Of a stretch of 64,000 nt of DNA, positions 35,815 through 46,555 are shown piece after piece (positions within the stretch are counted from its first letter, which is position 1; every line of letters begins with the position of its first letter). The notes under the pieces are model-generated. The model was not told the origin of the DNA. It saw only the letters and a program-made list of their open reading frames with translations, and did no database searches. The position numbers were made by a program, and so were the translations under genes. Source of the DNA: Acanthacorydalis orientalis (Eukaryota > Arthropoda > Insecta > Megaloptera > Corydalidae); contig CM068318.1 in the NCBI GenBank assembly GCA_034766995.1, forward strand, positions 36,920,456-36,984,455. The letters are read 5' to 3'.

Positions 35815-36010
35815 CCGCCACTGAATGCAGTAACCAAGCGCAAACTCTCTGTGACGTTGTGACGCGTCGCCCTCTCAAGCGACCCGCTCGTTGGTTGGTT
35901 GGGGTCCCGCAACGTAATTAAGTCCGATGGGATAGCGTATAGTCATGCAATTAAATATGGTTACTATGTAATTGTCCGTCTCATCATTATCATCATACAT
36001 GTGGTACATG
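35815..36010. promoter_or_regulatory. GC-richer unique island, candidate regulatory DNA
   Basis: Contains GTGACGTTGTGACGCGTCGC, GCGACCCGCTCGTTGGTTGG and GGGTCCCGCAACG in a region otherwise far richer in A and T. TGACG words resemble bZIP/CRE half-sites. No frame or repeat match. Function inferred from composition only. Confidence 0.3.
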
Positions 36011-36284
36011 ATGTACGAGTATATATGAGTCGAATGTGATACAGGATAATTGTTTGCTACCTGTGCATGGAAGGATTTGAATAATAATTATGTTAGGTTT
36101 AATTTAGAAACGACATCATTTTTACTATTAGTCAATTTTCACGGAATAAACTGAATATTTATTTAACGTTTCAATGCTCAAATCGAAAATATGTATCAGA
36201 CACAATACAGTTTTGACATTGAAGCTAAGTTCACTTTGACAAATGAATTCGTTTCTCACCTAACGAACAACAAAATATTTTCTG

Positions 36285-36460
36285 ATCAAAACTTTTCAAC
36301 GTTTCATACTGCCGATTATGCGCATTTCGATGGAGGTACCATCGTTTTCAAAGTATCAAAATACATACAAATCGGATGTCTCTACGCTTTCGCGCTTTAA
36401 AGATGAAATTTCTGTCGAAATGTATATAAGCAAGAATCAAAAATATTTATTAAAGATTTT
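36285..36460. repeat. Dispersed palindromic repeat family, copy 2
   Basis: The left arm GATTATGCGCATTTCGATGG (36314-36333) and the right arm TCGAAATGTATATAAGCAAG..ATCAAAAATATTTATTAAAG (36416-36455) are degenerate inverted copies of the family signature. A 69-codon frame at 36191-36400 runs into this repeat and is probably not a gene. Confidence 0.55.
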
Positions 36461-36810
36461 TGTACAATTTCGATAACAAAAAGAATTTTTTTTTGATTTA
36501 TGATGAAAAGAAATAATTCATTTATGAAAATATATGAATGTATTGATTTTATTTAGTTTATATACTTAAATTAATCAGGATTTTCTAGTTCTCTGATTAT
36601 ATAAGTACGACTCTAATAGATTAGACTCATTAACTAGCCATACAAGTTTGCTACATCGATCGGATTGATAGATTGGTACGCACTGTTAAAGATGGTGAAT
36701 ATTTTATAAGGCGGCATAGGATTCTTTTTTATTAATTACTATAATTACTTTGTTATATTTTATTTAACATTGATTATTTAAAATGATCGTTATTTAGAGA
36801 TGTTAATATA

Positions 36811-38020
36811 CAGGTGGCCCATAAATCACGACGGGGTTTGAACAGTCAATAACTGTTTTGATTATTATTTTTTTCTTTATTTTTCCTCCTGGAATTGTAT
36901 TCAATACTCAGGAAATTTATCATGGAAACATTTTCAATTCTACAATGCACCAAAACCGTACAATTTTACTTTCAAAACCAGCATTCAATTAATGGAACGC
37001 AACGAGCATACCGTCGATATTTTAATGTTGGAGTTACTCTCAGAATCAATGATTTGTCGTTTGGTTTTAGTAACAGTAATCGTTTTTAGTAACAGGGTTC
37101 TGTAAGTGACCTTCCACGTGCCGGGAGATCACGTTCAGTTAGGACAGAGACAAATATTGAACGTGTGCGACGAAGTGTGGAAGAACAACCAGAAACTTCA
37201 ACCTGGAGAAAATCTACTCAATTATGTATAGCTCGTACGTCACTGCAGAGAATAGTACTCGGTTTACACCTTCTCCTGTATAAGATTCAACTTCAGGAAA
37301 TAAAACCTCCAGATTATCAGCGACGCGTAGATTATACAGTCAGATTTCAACAACTGGCGATGGAAACAAATGGCTTTATTCACCAGCTGATTATGTCTAA
37401 TATGGTTCACTACCACCTCAACGGCTTCGTCAATAAGTAGAATTGCAGGATATGGAGTACCGAAAATCCGAAAGTTATACACCAACATGAATTGCACACT
37501 CTCAAGTGCACGTTTTGGTGCGGAGTAACCTCACAGGAAATCATCGGACCGTTCTTCTTCGAAAATGACAATGGTAATGCGGTAACGGTCACTGGAGAAC
37601 GATATCGGACCATGCTTGAAAATATTGTATACCCTGTAGTGGAAAATAGACCTGAAATGTGGTTTCGGCAAGATGGAGCAACTTGCCGTACTGCTGAAGT
37701 TACAATGCAAGTTTTAAGAGACATTTTTGGAGAACGAATAATTTCGAGAAGATCTGCAATTGATTGACCGCCACGGTCTACAGATCTAACGGCCCCTGAC
37801 TTTTTTTGTGCGGTTACCTAAAAGAGAGGATGTATATGAACAAGCTTCGGACAATTCCACAACTACAGTAGAAAATTCGCGCAGAAATTAGGCACCACAG
37901 CCATTTACATCAACAGTTGCTATGGAACATGCCGTAGAAAGAGCCCGTCATTGCAAAGCCGAAAATGGACGAAGAGAAATTGAAAGCTCTTGAACAATTA
38001 TTAACTAATTGTACTGCATT
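36811..38020 (+). mobile_element. DD41D Tc1/mariner-superfamily element, copy 1
   Basis: Left end CAGGTGGCCCATAAATCACG at 36811 preceded by TA (36809-36810) looks like a terminal repeat. No matching inverse was found to the right, so the 3' end is lost or too diverged. It encloses a plus-strand transposase pseudogene. A second member of this transposase family lies at 51055-52140. Confidence 0.7.
36922..37993 (+). pseudogene. DD41D transposase pseudogene (first Asp changed to Asn)
   Basis: From ATG 36922. Recognisable parts are VSDLPRAGRSRSVRTETNIE and RVRRSVEEQPETSTW (N-terminal HTH and linker, 37100-37200), HQLIMSNMVHYHLNGFVNK (37380-37437), NCRIWSTENPKV, GVTSQEIIGPFFFEND, MWFRQDGATCRTAEVTM (second Asp, about 37675) and RSTDLTAPDFF (third Asp, about 37798). 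I count 41 residues between the last two acidic residues, so it is a DD41D (rosa-like) rather than DD34D/E transposase. The usual SDEAHFHL motif reads SNMVHYHL, replacing the first catalytic Asp. Other defects are TAG at 37438-37440, TGA at 37765-37767 and a one-base loss in the T run at 37801. Confidence 0.85.
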
Positions 38021-38309
38021 TCTGATATAATTTTTATGAACAGTTGATGCATTTATTTTAGTGTTAGTAGAAATATTACATGAATTATCAGAGTCTTATT
38101 TGTAGAAATCTAAATCGAAGCCCGTTCAATAATGTTTACAGCACAAATGGTTCAAAAAGTGACACTGAGCAATATATGTTTTTATAGGAAATACTTTTTA
38201 TGGTCACAATAGAGTTCTAACCCTGCGGTTACATTTGTTACACAAGCGATTTTCTTCTTATCTCACAAATAGCAAACATGTTCACATCAAATATGTTGAA
38301 TAAATGATA

Positions 38310-38560
38310 CTTGATAATTTTTGACTGTCGCTTATGCGCATTTGATTGCGACCGTCTTCAGAAAGATTAAGTAAAGAGAAGTCTCAAACTAGAGAAAAGA
38401 AGAATTTCCTGTATCTTTAAACTCTGAAGATATGGCTTACCATCGAAATGAGTGTAATCAGCAATGATAAATAACCGTTTATTGACCATTGTTGTTAAGA
38501 GAAAAAAATGCGGTTCATCGAACGAAAGAAAAAGTTATCTGTGAAATGTAAGTTTCTTTT
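38310..38560. repeat. Dispersed palindromic repeat family, copy 3
   Basis: Left arm TCGCTTATGCGCATTTGATT..GACCGTCTTC (38329-38360) and right arm CTGAAGATATGGC..CATCGAAATGAG..CAGCAATGATAAATAACCG (38426-38480) are inverted relative to each other. Diverged from copy 1 but with the same order of motifs. Confidence 0.5.
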
Positions 38561-39138
38561 GAAATCCGATTGGATAACAGAGTTGAGAACCAGTACATTA
38601 GTAATAGTTGTAGTCAAAATGTATTTTTTCAATAAAAAAAAGTTCATTTTTATAAAGATATATGTCTAAATATTAAGAAGTTGTAATTAGAATCGAATAA
38701 TGTTCCAAAAAAATATTAAAACATATCGATTTTATGTTAAAAATTACTAATACTTTCACATTTCATTTTATTTTATTCAATTTATGGTCATTTATTTTTG
38801 TGTAACAATTCTTTTTCGATTTCAATTTCTCGTAAAAAGAATATCTTATTCTTCAACAACATTAAATAATATACAGAATATTTGTTTTATTAAATTTCAT
38901 CAAGAATTTAAAAAAAATTATGTAGTGTGCGAATCATTTCGTAAACAACTGCATACTCATTAGTTTTGTATTAAATAAAATTTCTAAATACTTCACAAAT
39001 CTGTTCAGATAGTATCAATTCACTGTATAAAATGAAAAAGAGTTGCAGAAATCAATCTGATAACGAATTTTGTACTTGTAAACGTCAGGTACACCTGTAC
39101 ATGTGCGTTTTAATCCGAATGCGCAATGTTTAGTTATA

Positions 39139-39194
<56 letters not shown>

Positions 39195-39518
39195 ATATAT
39201 GTTTGTAATATGAGACCGTGTGGGAAAATATGTGTTGTCAATGACAGACGTTCTTGCTGATGCTGACGGAATGAATTTTCGCTTACGTCGAACGTACGGC
39301 CAAAGCGAATCATGACAATGTCGAAGAGAACATTTTATCAACTTGCCTAGGTTTGCTAGTAAAAGAGCAGATGTTTACCAGGAATTCAAATAAACAAATA
39401 ACACATTGACACGTTTTTCGAATTCGTTACAATAGAATCAACATAATAATACATTTTTAAAATGTCGAAAAAGTTTGCTTTATTAAATGGAAACATTTGA
39501 TTTCATTTCCATCGCATA
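38561..39518. other. AT-rich sequence with TA tract and a small GC-richer patch
   Basis: (TA)n at 39140-39193 is followed by a GC-richer patch at 39200-39350 containing GTCGAACGTACGGCC. No coding or repeat match recognised. Confidence 0.4.
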
Positions 39519-39520
39519 TA

Positions 39521-40345
39521 CAGTGAGTCAGAAAAGTGTTCGTACACCTTGTGTGCTTCTCCTGAACGAAACGTTTGAACGTTTGTTTTTTTTTTTTTGT
39601 TATTATTCGAAGAAAAATTTTTATAATTCATTTCTTCGATATTTGTAAAACGCAATTCCATGATATTTAAAATGTTTTTCGTGGGAACAGGGAATTCCAC
39701 GAATCGAGTAAATGACCCAGTACGAAATTTTAGTCAGAAATGTTTTCGTATAGTATAATTAATTAATTAAACCGTATAGTATTAATTTTTCAGTGCGTTA
39801 CAAGCGCTGCCATTGAACTTTTAAACAGTTTTTTTTCTAAATTTGTTATATGAGTATTTTAAAAGGCAAATTTTGAAAATAGTAATATTTTAATTCGATT
39901 ACTTAACTGTTATGCTCATTAAAATTAAACTGAAAATTCGGGAATTTTAGTAGATATTTAAAAAAAGTCGCTTCAGGAAATCGGTTCTATTGTAGGGAGA
40001 ACACATTTAAGTATACAATTTATTATTGAAAGCTTTGGTACAACTGGCACAATAAAAACTAAACCACATCCGGCCGGTCTAGAAAATATTCGTCTAAAGA
40101 AGAACGAATGGCGGTCAACATAATAAAACGAGAACCTATGCTTTCAGCACCAAAAGTAAGTCGAGAATTGGAAGAATTAATAGGAAAAAAATCGAATCAG
40201 TAAACGATTAGGAACATCTTGCACAAATCTGGTTTTCATGACCGTTCAGCAATGGAAAAAAACATTAGTTTCAAAGATAAATAAATTGAAGTGGGTTAAG
40301 TTTGCTGAAATGCACAAAAACCACTCAGAGCAGTTTTGTAGATAT
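39521..40345 (+). mobile_element. Tc1-like element, 5' part only
   Basis: Starts CAGTGAGTCAGAAAAGTGTT after TA (39519-39520), the form of a Tc1-like TIR. About 400 bp in, the N-terminal part of a transposase is readable on the plus strand. The element breaks off near 40345 with no catalytic domain and no right TIR. Confidence 0.7.
39930..40345 (+). pseudogene. Tc1-like transposase N-terminal pseudogene
   Basis: Reading across frames gives SFGTTGTIKTKPHPAGLEN (about 40035-40090, the TGT-x-x-x-K-x-x-x-GRP linker type), then ERMAVNIIKREPMLSAPKVS-like residues (40110-40160), RELEELIGKKSNQ, a stop, TIRNILHKSGFHDRSAMEKN (about 40200-40260). This order (paired HTH domains, then R-A-x-x-K-x-x) is that of a Tc1-like DNA-binding region. 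Three or more stops and frameshifts. The catalytic DDE half is absent. Confidence 0.65.
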
Positions 40346-40439
40346 ACAGTTATAATATCGAATATATTGATAATAGCTAAAACTATATTTAAATTGAGTG
40401 AAAAACGACTTTAAATCCTTGACTACCTGTAAGATAAAG

Positions 40440-40810
40440 TCGATTCTTTAAACAGAGCCAACACGTCGGAGCGTCAGATGATCTATCAATCGACATTCGC
40501 GAAAACGATACGAATTACAAAAGGAGACGAGTGTATTTTTGATGAAATGAACGTGGCACAATTATACACATAGATGCGTTCACACGTGAAGCGCGTCCTA
40601 TATCACTGTACGAAGAGTTGTCTACAACGTAATGACAGACACGTTTGTAATAGAATATCTGCAGGAACGAATCCATCATCGCTGCTTTGTATGTCAAATG
40701 TGCATAGACATCACTGCGACGATATAATTGTGATATTAGAAACTTACCGAGGATGCACTCGTAAAATATGTGTTCATTTCGTTTGTAATGTCTGGAAGGA
40801 TGCGAACATA
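40440..40810. promoter_or_regulatory. GC-richer unique island, candidate regulatory DNA
   Basis: Balanced-composition sequence (for example GTTCACACGTGAAGCGCGTC containing the E-box CACGTG-like ACACGTGA) between a Tc1 relic and a TA tract. Short frames occur on both strands (40515-40697, 40574-40816), but neither has a domain or a favourable context. Function inferred weakly. Confidence 0.25.
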
Positions 40811-40852
40811 ATATAGGCAGTTTAATTAGTGAACGAATAATTTATTATTCGT

Positions 40853-40861
40853 GTATGTATG

Positions 40862-40947
<86 letters not shown>
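40853..40947. repeat. (TA)n microsatellite with CA interruptions
   Basis: About 95 bp; its right edge is the TA that precedes a mariner terminus. Confidence 0.95.
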
Positions 40948-40951
<4 letters not shown>

Positions 40952-41435
40952 GTGTTGGAATTATTCGTAGCGTTTTCTTTATGAAAAAATATCGTTTATT
41001 TTAAATGAAATTGAAAAAACATATCATTCAAAGTATTGTCCATCGTCAGCCACTACTTTTTCCCATTTTTCAGGCAGGATACGAATGCCACGTCGGAAGA
41101 ACGGCTCGTTTTTAGATGCAATCCACGAATCGACCCATTTTTTGCAATCTTCAAAAGAAGTGAGCTTCTGCCCAGACAGGCCATAACTCATCGATCGAAA
41201 CAAGTGGTAATCAGAAGGAGCAATATCTGGAGAATACGGCGGGTGGGGTAGGACTTCCCGTTTGAGCGTTTCCCAGTATGTTTTGACCGGTTTTGGGACA
41301 TGCGGACGAGCATCGTCGTGCTGCAAAATCACTTTGTCGTGTCTTTCAAAGTATTCCGGCCGTTTTTCCTTCAATGCATGGCTCAACCGCATCAATTGTA
41401 GTCGGTAGCGATCCCCAGTGATGGTTTTCTAGGAA
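40948..41435 (-). mobile_element. mariner 3' half
   Basis: The 3' terminus TTGGGTGTTGGAATTATTCG starts directly after a (TA)n tract, and the coding sequence ends about 70 bp inside it, as in intact mariners. The left half of the transposase and the other TIR are missing beyond about 41435. Confidence 0.8.
41021..41435 (-). pseudogene. mariner transposase C-terminal half, long open frame
   Basis: An unbroken minus-strand frame from 41395 to the natural stop near 41024: MMRLSHALKEKRPEYFERHD, KVILQHDDARPHVPKPVKTY, LPHPPYSPDIAPSDYHLFRS, ending LPEKWEKVVADDGQYFE. The second Asp (QHDDARPH) and third Asp (APSDYHLF) are 34 residues apart. Upstream, in another frame, KTITGDRYRLQ can be read to about 41435. 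The first Asp and the DNA-binding domains are missing, so it is a truncated relic despite 120 clean codons. Confidence 0.85.
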
Positions 41436-41894
41436 AATTTTCAAAAAATCTAGTTGACCTGTCTGCGACTGAACGGCATCTTATTCTGATACGCTTACTT
41501 GTGGTTGATATTTTTATAATTTTTATATTTTTATGATCTTTCTTCAGATTCGTGGATAGCCTTTACAAAGGTGAAGTCACTGACGCAGATGGTACAGTCG
41601 ATTGTGTATAATTTTGCGTTGTGTGCGATTGCACGGATGATTGTACAGAAAAATCTGAGGTGGATACCTGTGTCTCGTCTTCATCGCCTGTTTCTTTTTC
41701 TTCTATCCATATATTTGCAAGATTTAACAAAAAATTGTAAAAACTCGAGTTCACGTTCAGGATTTAGGTTTTCGTAAACCCTAAAGGAATTAAAAATTGC
41801 ACAATTTATTAGGTAGGGGATAACTTTTTTTGTCCACCTTTTGGTTTTGCGAAATATGGGGTAATAGGATAGGTATTGATCTACACGATCAACA

Positions 41895-41895
<1 letters not shown>
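41436..41895 (-). other. Unidentified coding-like relic
   Basis: Minus-strand readings give FRVYENLNPERELEFLQFFV near 41790-41720 and an Asp/Glu/Thr-rich stretch EEKETGDEDETQVSTSDFSV near 41690. The composition is closer to coding DNA than its surroundings, but I cannot assign a family. It could be part of a repetitive ORF next to the mariner or an unrelated transposon. Confidence 0.25.

Positions 41896-41949
<54 letters not shown>
41896..41949. repeat. (TA)n microsatellite
   Basis: About 54 bp of pure TA. Confidence 0.95.
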
Positions 41950-41951
<2 letters not shown>

Positions 41952-42022
41952 CTCCCATTGACGTTCCCGGTAGATAACGCTAATTTTATTTAGGACGCCA
42001 ATTGGCATGCCCGGTCGTTAAA
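41950..42022. repeat. Direct repeat with CCCGGT core
   Basis: CTCCCATTGACGTTCCCGGT (41952-41971) and CGCCAATTGGCATGCCCGGT (41996-42015) are direct repeats 44 bp apart. Possibly sub-terminal repeats of an unrecognised DNA transposon. Confidence 0.45.
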
Positions 42023-42283
42023 ATGTTAACTTGAAGTTCTATAGTGAAATTTTTGGCGAGAAGGATATAAATTAACAAAAAGATAATGTCTATTTCTATC
42101 GATAATTTAGACAGTAAGACATCAAGAATTAACACTACAGTATACTAAATTTTATTCAAAATATTAAGAAGCTATATTTTTCATAAGCTGTATAGTATTA
42201 TTCTACAGGAAAATTTAAAAGTAAAATAATGTTCTCTATTAATTTCGCATTGTAAGAAATATAAAAGGAGAAGCTGGGCATTA

Positions 42284-42665
42284 TTGGAGAATGACGGGGA
42301 AAACGTTGCAATAGATTACCCAATACTGAAATATTACAACAGCCGGAGTGTGAAAAATAGAGTAAGTGTTAAAGATTTCAATCGTAACAGTAGGAAAAGA
42401 AAAGGCACTACACCGGAAATTCCGGCACTAGACCATCTCCCTTGCAACACAGATCTAGCATCCTGCGATTTTTTTTTATTCTCTCGGATGAATTCTTCGA
42501 TGGAAAGTCAGCGTTTTGATGACGTTTAGGACATCTGAAGGCGCACGGCACAGGTTGTAAAGGCGTTCACTTCAGATGGCATTCGCGGCTGTTTTCCAGA
42601 AATGGGAGAAACGCTCGCGCAAGTGCGTCATGCTCGGAGGAGACTATTGTGAAAATATGGCAGCA
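42284..42665 (+). pseudogene. mariner transposase C-terminal third
   Basis: Plus strand, two frames: LPCNTDLASCDFFLFSRMNS (third catalytic Asp, near 42465), SMESQRFDDV then a stop, and DGIRGCFQKWEKRSRKCVML with GGDYCENMAA before the stop at about 42668. This is the standard mariner C-terminus (QRF..F..W..R..KC..GGDY). Upstream residues 42284-42420 are diverged. The region before 42284 lacks recognisable transposase, so the element is 5' truncated. Confidence 0.7.
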
Positions 42666-42728
42666 TAGATTCATGTATATTTGTTTAATAAAGAATTTAT
42701 AAAGAAATTCCCGTTATTCAATTACCAC

Positions 42729-42731
<3 letters not shown>

Positions 42732-42818
<87 letters not shown>
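42732..42818. repeat. (TA)n microsatellite
   Basis: About 87 bp with one CACA interruption. Confidence 0.95.
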
Positions 42819-42819
<1 letters not shown>

Positions 42820-43602
42820 ATAAACACCCATCACTTATTATTTCGACTGTAAAACTTTTTTATTTAAAAAGATACTTTTAGTAGGTTTACTAAAGTAAAA
42901 AATCCTGGTGATTCCCATTTTATAGACAAATAGTATTTATGTACCGTATGTTATGTATTAAGGTAGATTTTGTTAAAAAATAATAAATTTTACGATTTTT
43001 CAATAAACAGTTTTCAGATAACATTTGTATCTACTTCGTAAAAAATCAAAACGCAACCTTTTTACTGAACATATTGCAACACTGTGTTTTTGGTTTCAAG
43101 GCGATTTCTTTTATATCATAAAATATAAAACAAAATGAATAAATTAACTGATAAAATCACCAAATAATTAATATCTGCTAGGTATAACAGATGTTAGAAG
43201 TGATTGAACGATATCGTAAAACATAAAAGAAGTTTAAAACGTAGACGATAAGATCTACTAAATCCTATCATTTCCATAAAATCAAACACTAAATAATATA
43301 ATTACACAATCGAATGAAACATAATGTTTATAAATGAGCGAAAGTCGATTTTATATCTAATTAAGTTAATCGTTTATAACATTATTTGACCATATGTTTT
43401 ATATATCAAAAAAACAAAACCTGAAATTATAAATGTATGTACACATTTATATTTCGATTACATTGTATAATAAAACAAATTTAATTTTTTGCTTTTTTTT
43501 TCTTTCTCCGCACTGATTTTATGTATAGAAATGATTTTAAATCATTTTTGTTCAATATTCATTTGTAAAAGAATTTCAAGAATTTTTCAATTACACATAC
43601 AC

Positions 43603-43653
<51 letters not shown>

Positions 43654-44900
43654 TTATTACAATGAATGTGTATAAAAAATCAAATTATTTAAATTATTTT
43701 TCAATATCATATATTTTAAACTTTAATCACTGCCATCATTTATGCTACAAAACTAATATCATGGTTTTTATTACGAATCTTAATTTTAGAAATAAAAAAT
43801 CTCTGAGAATTGTAAAGTATGATGATATTTTAAAATTTTATGAATTATAATATTTATATATTTATAAATTAAAACAACCTCAGAATGTAGAATAAAATGA
43901 TTTGTTTCCGAAAATCTTAAAATATATGAAAATAATATATTAATTAAAACAAATAAATATAAATATTTTCGACCTTAAAATTATAAACTAGACCCTGACT
44001 AAATAGTATATAAACTTAAAACGGAATTAAAATCATCTAAACCATATCTGAAGATGCTACACCTGCCGAAACTGGTTCGGTTGCTAAAGACCTTAGCTGA
44101 TGAAGCTCTTTAAAACCGCAATAATCAACTAACCAATTGAAACTATTAGTGAAGGATAGAAATTCAAACGATCCAAAAGGATAAAAACTACCAGGACATC
44201 GATATAGGTCTTTAAATAGGAGCGCGAAAGAATCTGCTATTAATTAATATTTATTTTTTAATTATGAATTATTTACAGTGTGATTAAATACATTTTCACA
44301 AATTAATTCTTTTTTCCACACCACAAAGCATTAAAGAAATCTGTTAAAAATGTTAAACCTGAAATATCATCAACCATTTCCGACTAGAAAAAAAATGTTT
44401 GTTTGTACGGTGAAAACAACTATTTAGGATACATAATTAATAAACAAAATAAGCTTTCAAAAATTACTTTTTTCAGCCAACCGCATAAAATTTGAGATCA
44501 AAATCCATACATTAGCACTTTGAGAATGATAGCAACGCTGCCGAAAGGTAACAATGTAAAAATCAAAACAATAAAAATGTCAAGTGTGTTGTGTTTCTAT
44601 TTATCAGCTGTTCATTATTTTATCTGAATCTTTTAGTCTTATCGACACTTTTTTATTTTACTAGTTTATGTTTACATATATCTCAGGCAGATCTTTAATT
44701 TAGATGATAAATGCCATCAATATAAATTTATTTTCAACAATAAAAATGAAAATTCCACATTTTAAATCAGATTTTGGGTTAATTGACAGACTATTTTGAT
44801 AACAGATTGATTTATAATCGAATATGGCCACCGAGAGCATCTCTGATTTTATTTTATTTATCTTGATCTTTAAATGAATCGACGATTTCAAAAACTACAT
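42819..44900. other. AT desert
   Basis: Contains (TA)n at 43606-43650 and otherwise no recognisable feature. A GAAGATGCTACACCTGCCGA word near 44050 is of unknown origin. Confidence 0.45.
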
Positions 44901-44914
44901 GTCATGTTTTTTCA

Positions 44915-45595
44915 TTGCTCTTTCTATCAAAATTAGATTGTAGATCCTTGAGTGAAGCCTCATATTCAGCATACAAATTAACATTGGCCACGTTGTGCCT
45001 AGTTATCGAACCTGGTCATTCTTTTTTGCCCAATGACCGTGATTTTAGAGTTATTAAAAAACTGTTCGAAAATATGATCGTATATATGTGCCAAAGATAC
45101 GTTAATATGGTTGCTCAATTCATCATCAAATTGACAGTAAAAGAAGTACAAACTAAGGATATTTTTGAATTTAAAAAATGGTGGCGTTCATTTTACAAAA
45201 AAAAAAACTGTTTATCAACTGAATCTTATCGGAGAGGAGTTCCGAAAGTCCAGAAAAAAACATTTGCTTCTTCGACATACATGAGCTTTCAATACGATGG
45301 TAATAAAACTGGGATGGTGGAGGCTGAATAGTTCATAGATGGTTCATTAAAAAAACAGATGCCAGCTACTAAAACACACTGTAGCTGTGAAGTCACTTCC
45401 GTCTGCGAAAGCATATGGATTGAAAATTTCAATAAAGTATAAACAATAGACAATTTAAAGCGAGTGAAAGATAGTACCTTGGAGGAGCACGTGTTATTCT
45501 ACAACGAAATATTCAGCTGGCCAACCGAAGAAATGGAAGAAACTCTGCTTGAATCCGATGGCGAATATGATTATGCACTTAATATTAGATTATAA
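44915..45595 (+). pseudogene. Relic of a repetitive insect protein resembling DUF7869 proteins
   Basis: A single plus-strand frame of 227 codons to TAA at 45593-45595, broken by two in-frame stops (TAG 45329-45331 and TAA near 45439). Motifs: LCLVIEPGHSFLPNDRDFRV (about 44990-45050), FEFKKWWRSFYKKKN and LSTESYRRGVPKVQKKTF (45165-45265), FIDGSLKKQ, and the acidic end LEEHVLFYNEIFSWPTEEME (45480-45540). From memory, the GHSFLPNDRDF and FKKWW..YYKK signatures occur in abundant uncharacterised insect proteins (DUF7869 type), which I take to be transposon-derived. No ATG is present at the left end and the N-terminal domain is missing. Family assignment is from recall, not a search. Confidence 0.55.
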
Positions 45596-45599
45596 GCGA

Positions 45600-46553
45600 A
45601 ATACATATTTATGTGCTACAATATAATACTTTTTAGTAAAGAATCATAATAAAAAAATCTTTTTTAAATAATTTATTATGAATTTGATACTATTCCTTGC
45701 AAAAACAACATAAGTCAAAACAATTTACGTTGATTTTTTTATACATCAAGGTTTCATAGGACAGTACTATTAAGCAACTAACAGATTAAAGGCCTAAAAA
45801 ACGTATTAACAAAGAAAATCTTTAAATTTATTAAAGTTTATTGATACTAGTTGTGTTATACATAAAGCTTATAATTTTGCTAATTATGTGAAAGTATGCA
45901 TTATTTTTAGCATCGTCTTGTGCCACGCGTGGTTTTATAATGCGTTCGGCTTAAGGTGCATTAAATGACATGATATGAATTTTGTTTTAACGTTCAGAGT
46001 TTGTGTCGCTGACAACATTTTCAGAAATCAGCTAGAGCAAAATGAAAAAAAATCTTTAAAAACTCTTTTTTTTGTGCTACGCAGTTTTTATCGAATCCTG
46101 TAGAATTTAAATTCTATGACTTATAAAATTTTCGAAACGATCGATTCAAATGAAAAATTTTCAACAGAATCTTCGAAACAATGAAGATTTATAATTAGAG
46201 ATTAATAATCATATTCGTTTGATTTTTTCAATAGTTTTATAAAAAATTTTAATAACCAATTCATGAGAGTAATTTTTGAATGTATATTGAAAAAAGTATC
46301 AACTTGTTTTATTACTCCATGTGTTATAACAAATAATCACGGTTAATATAATTAAAAAAAATTCATAAGGAATTCCTAGTCATTTTTCAACTCTTAAAAA
46401 TACAGTATTTACAAATATAAGATTTTTAAGTTGGAAAATAAAAATTGAATCAAATGATGAGATTTACTGACAAGTTGGATTGGAAATATTTTTATACTAT
46501 TTTTAATTTGTTGTCATTAGCAATTTCATTATTTCGATGAAATTCATTTTATG
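45600..46553. other. AT-rich sequence without recognised features
   Basis: Nothing recognisable apart from general AT richness. Confidence 0.45.
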
Positions 46554-46555
46554 TA

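Noticed and set aside
36191..36400. 69-codon plus-strand frame
   Set aside because: Its second half lies in a copy of the palindromic repeat family.
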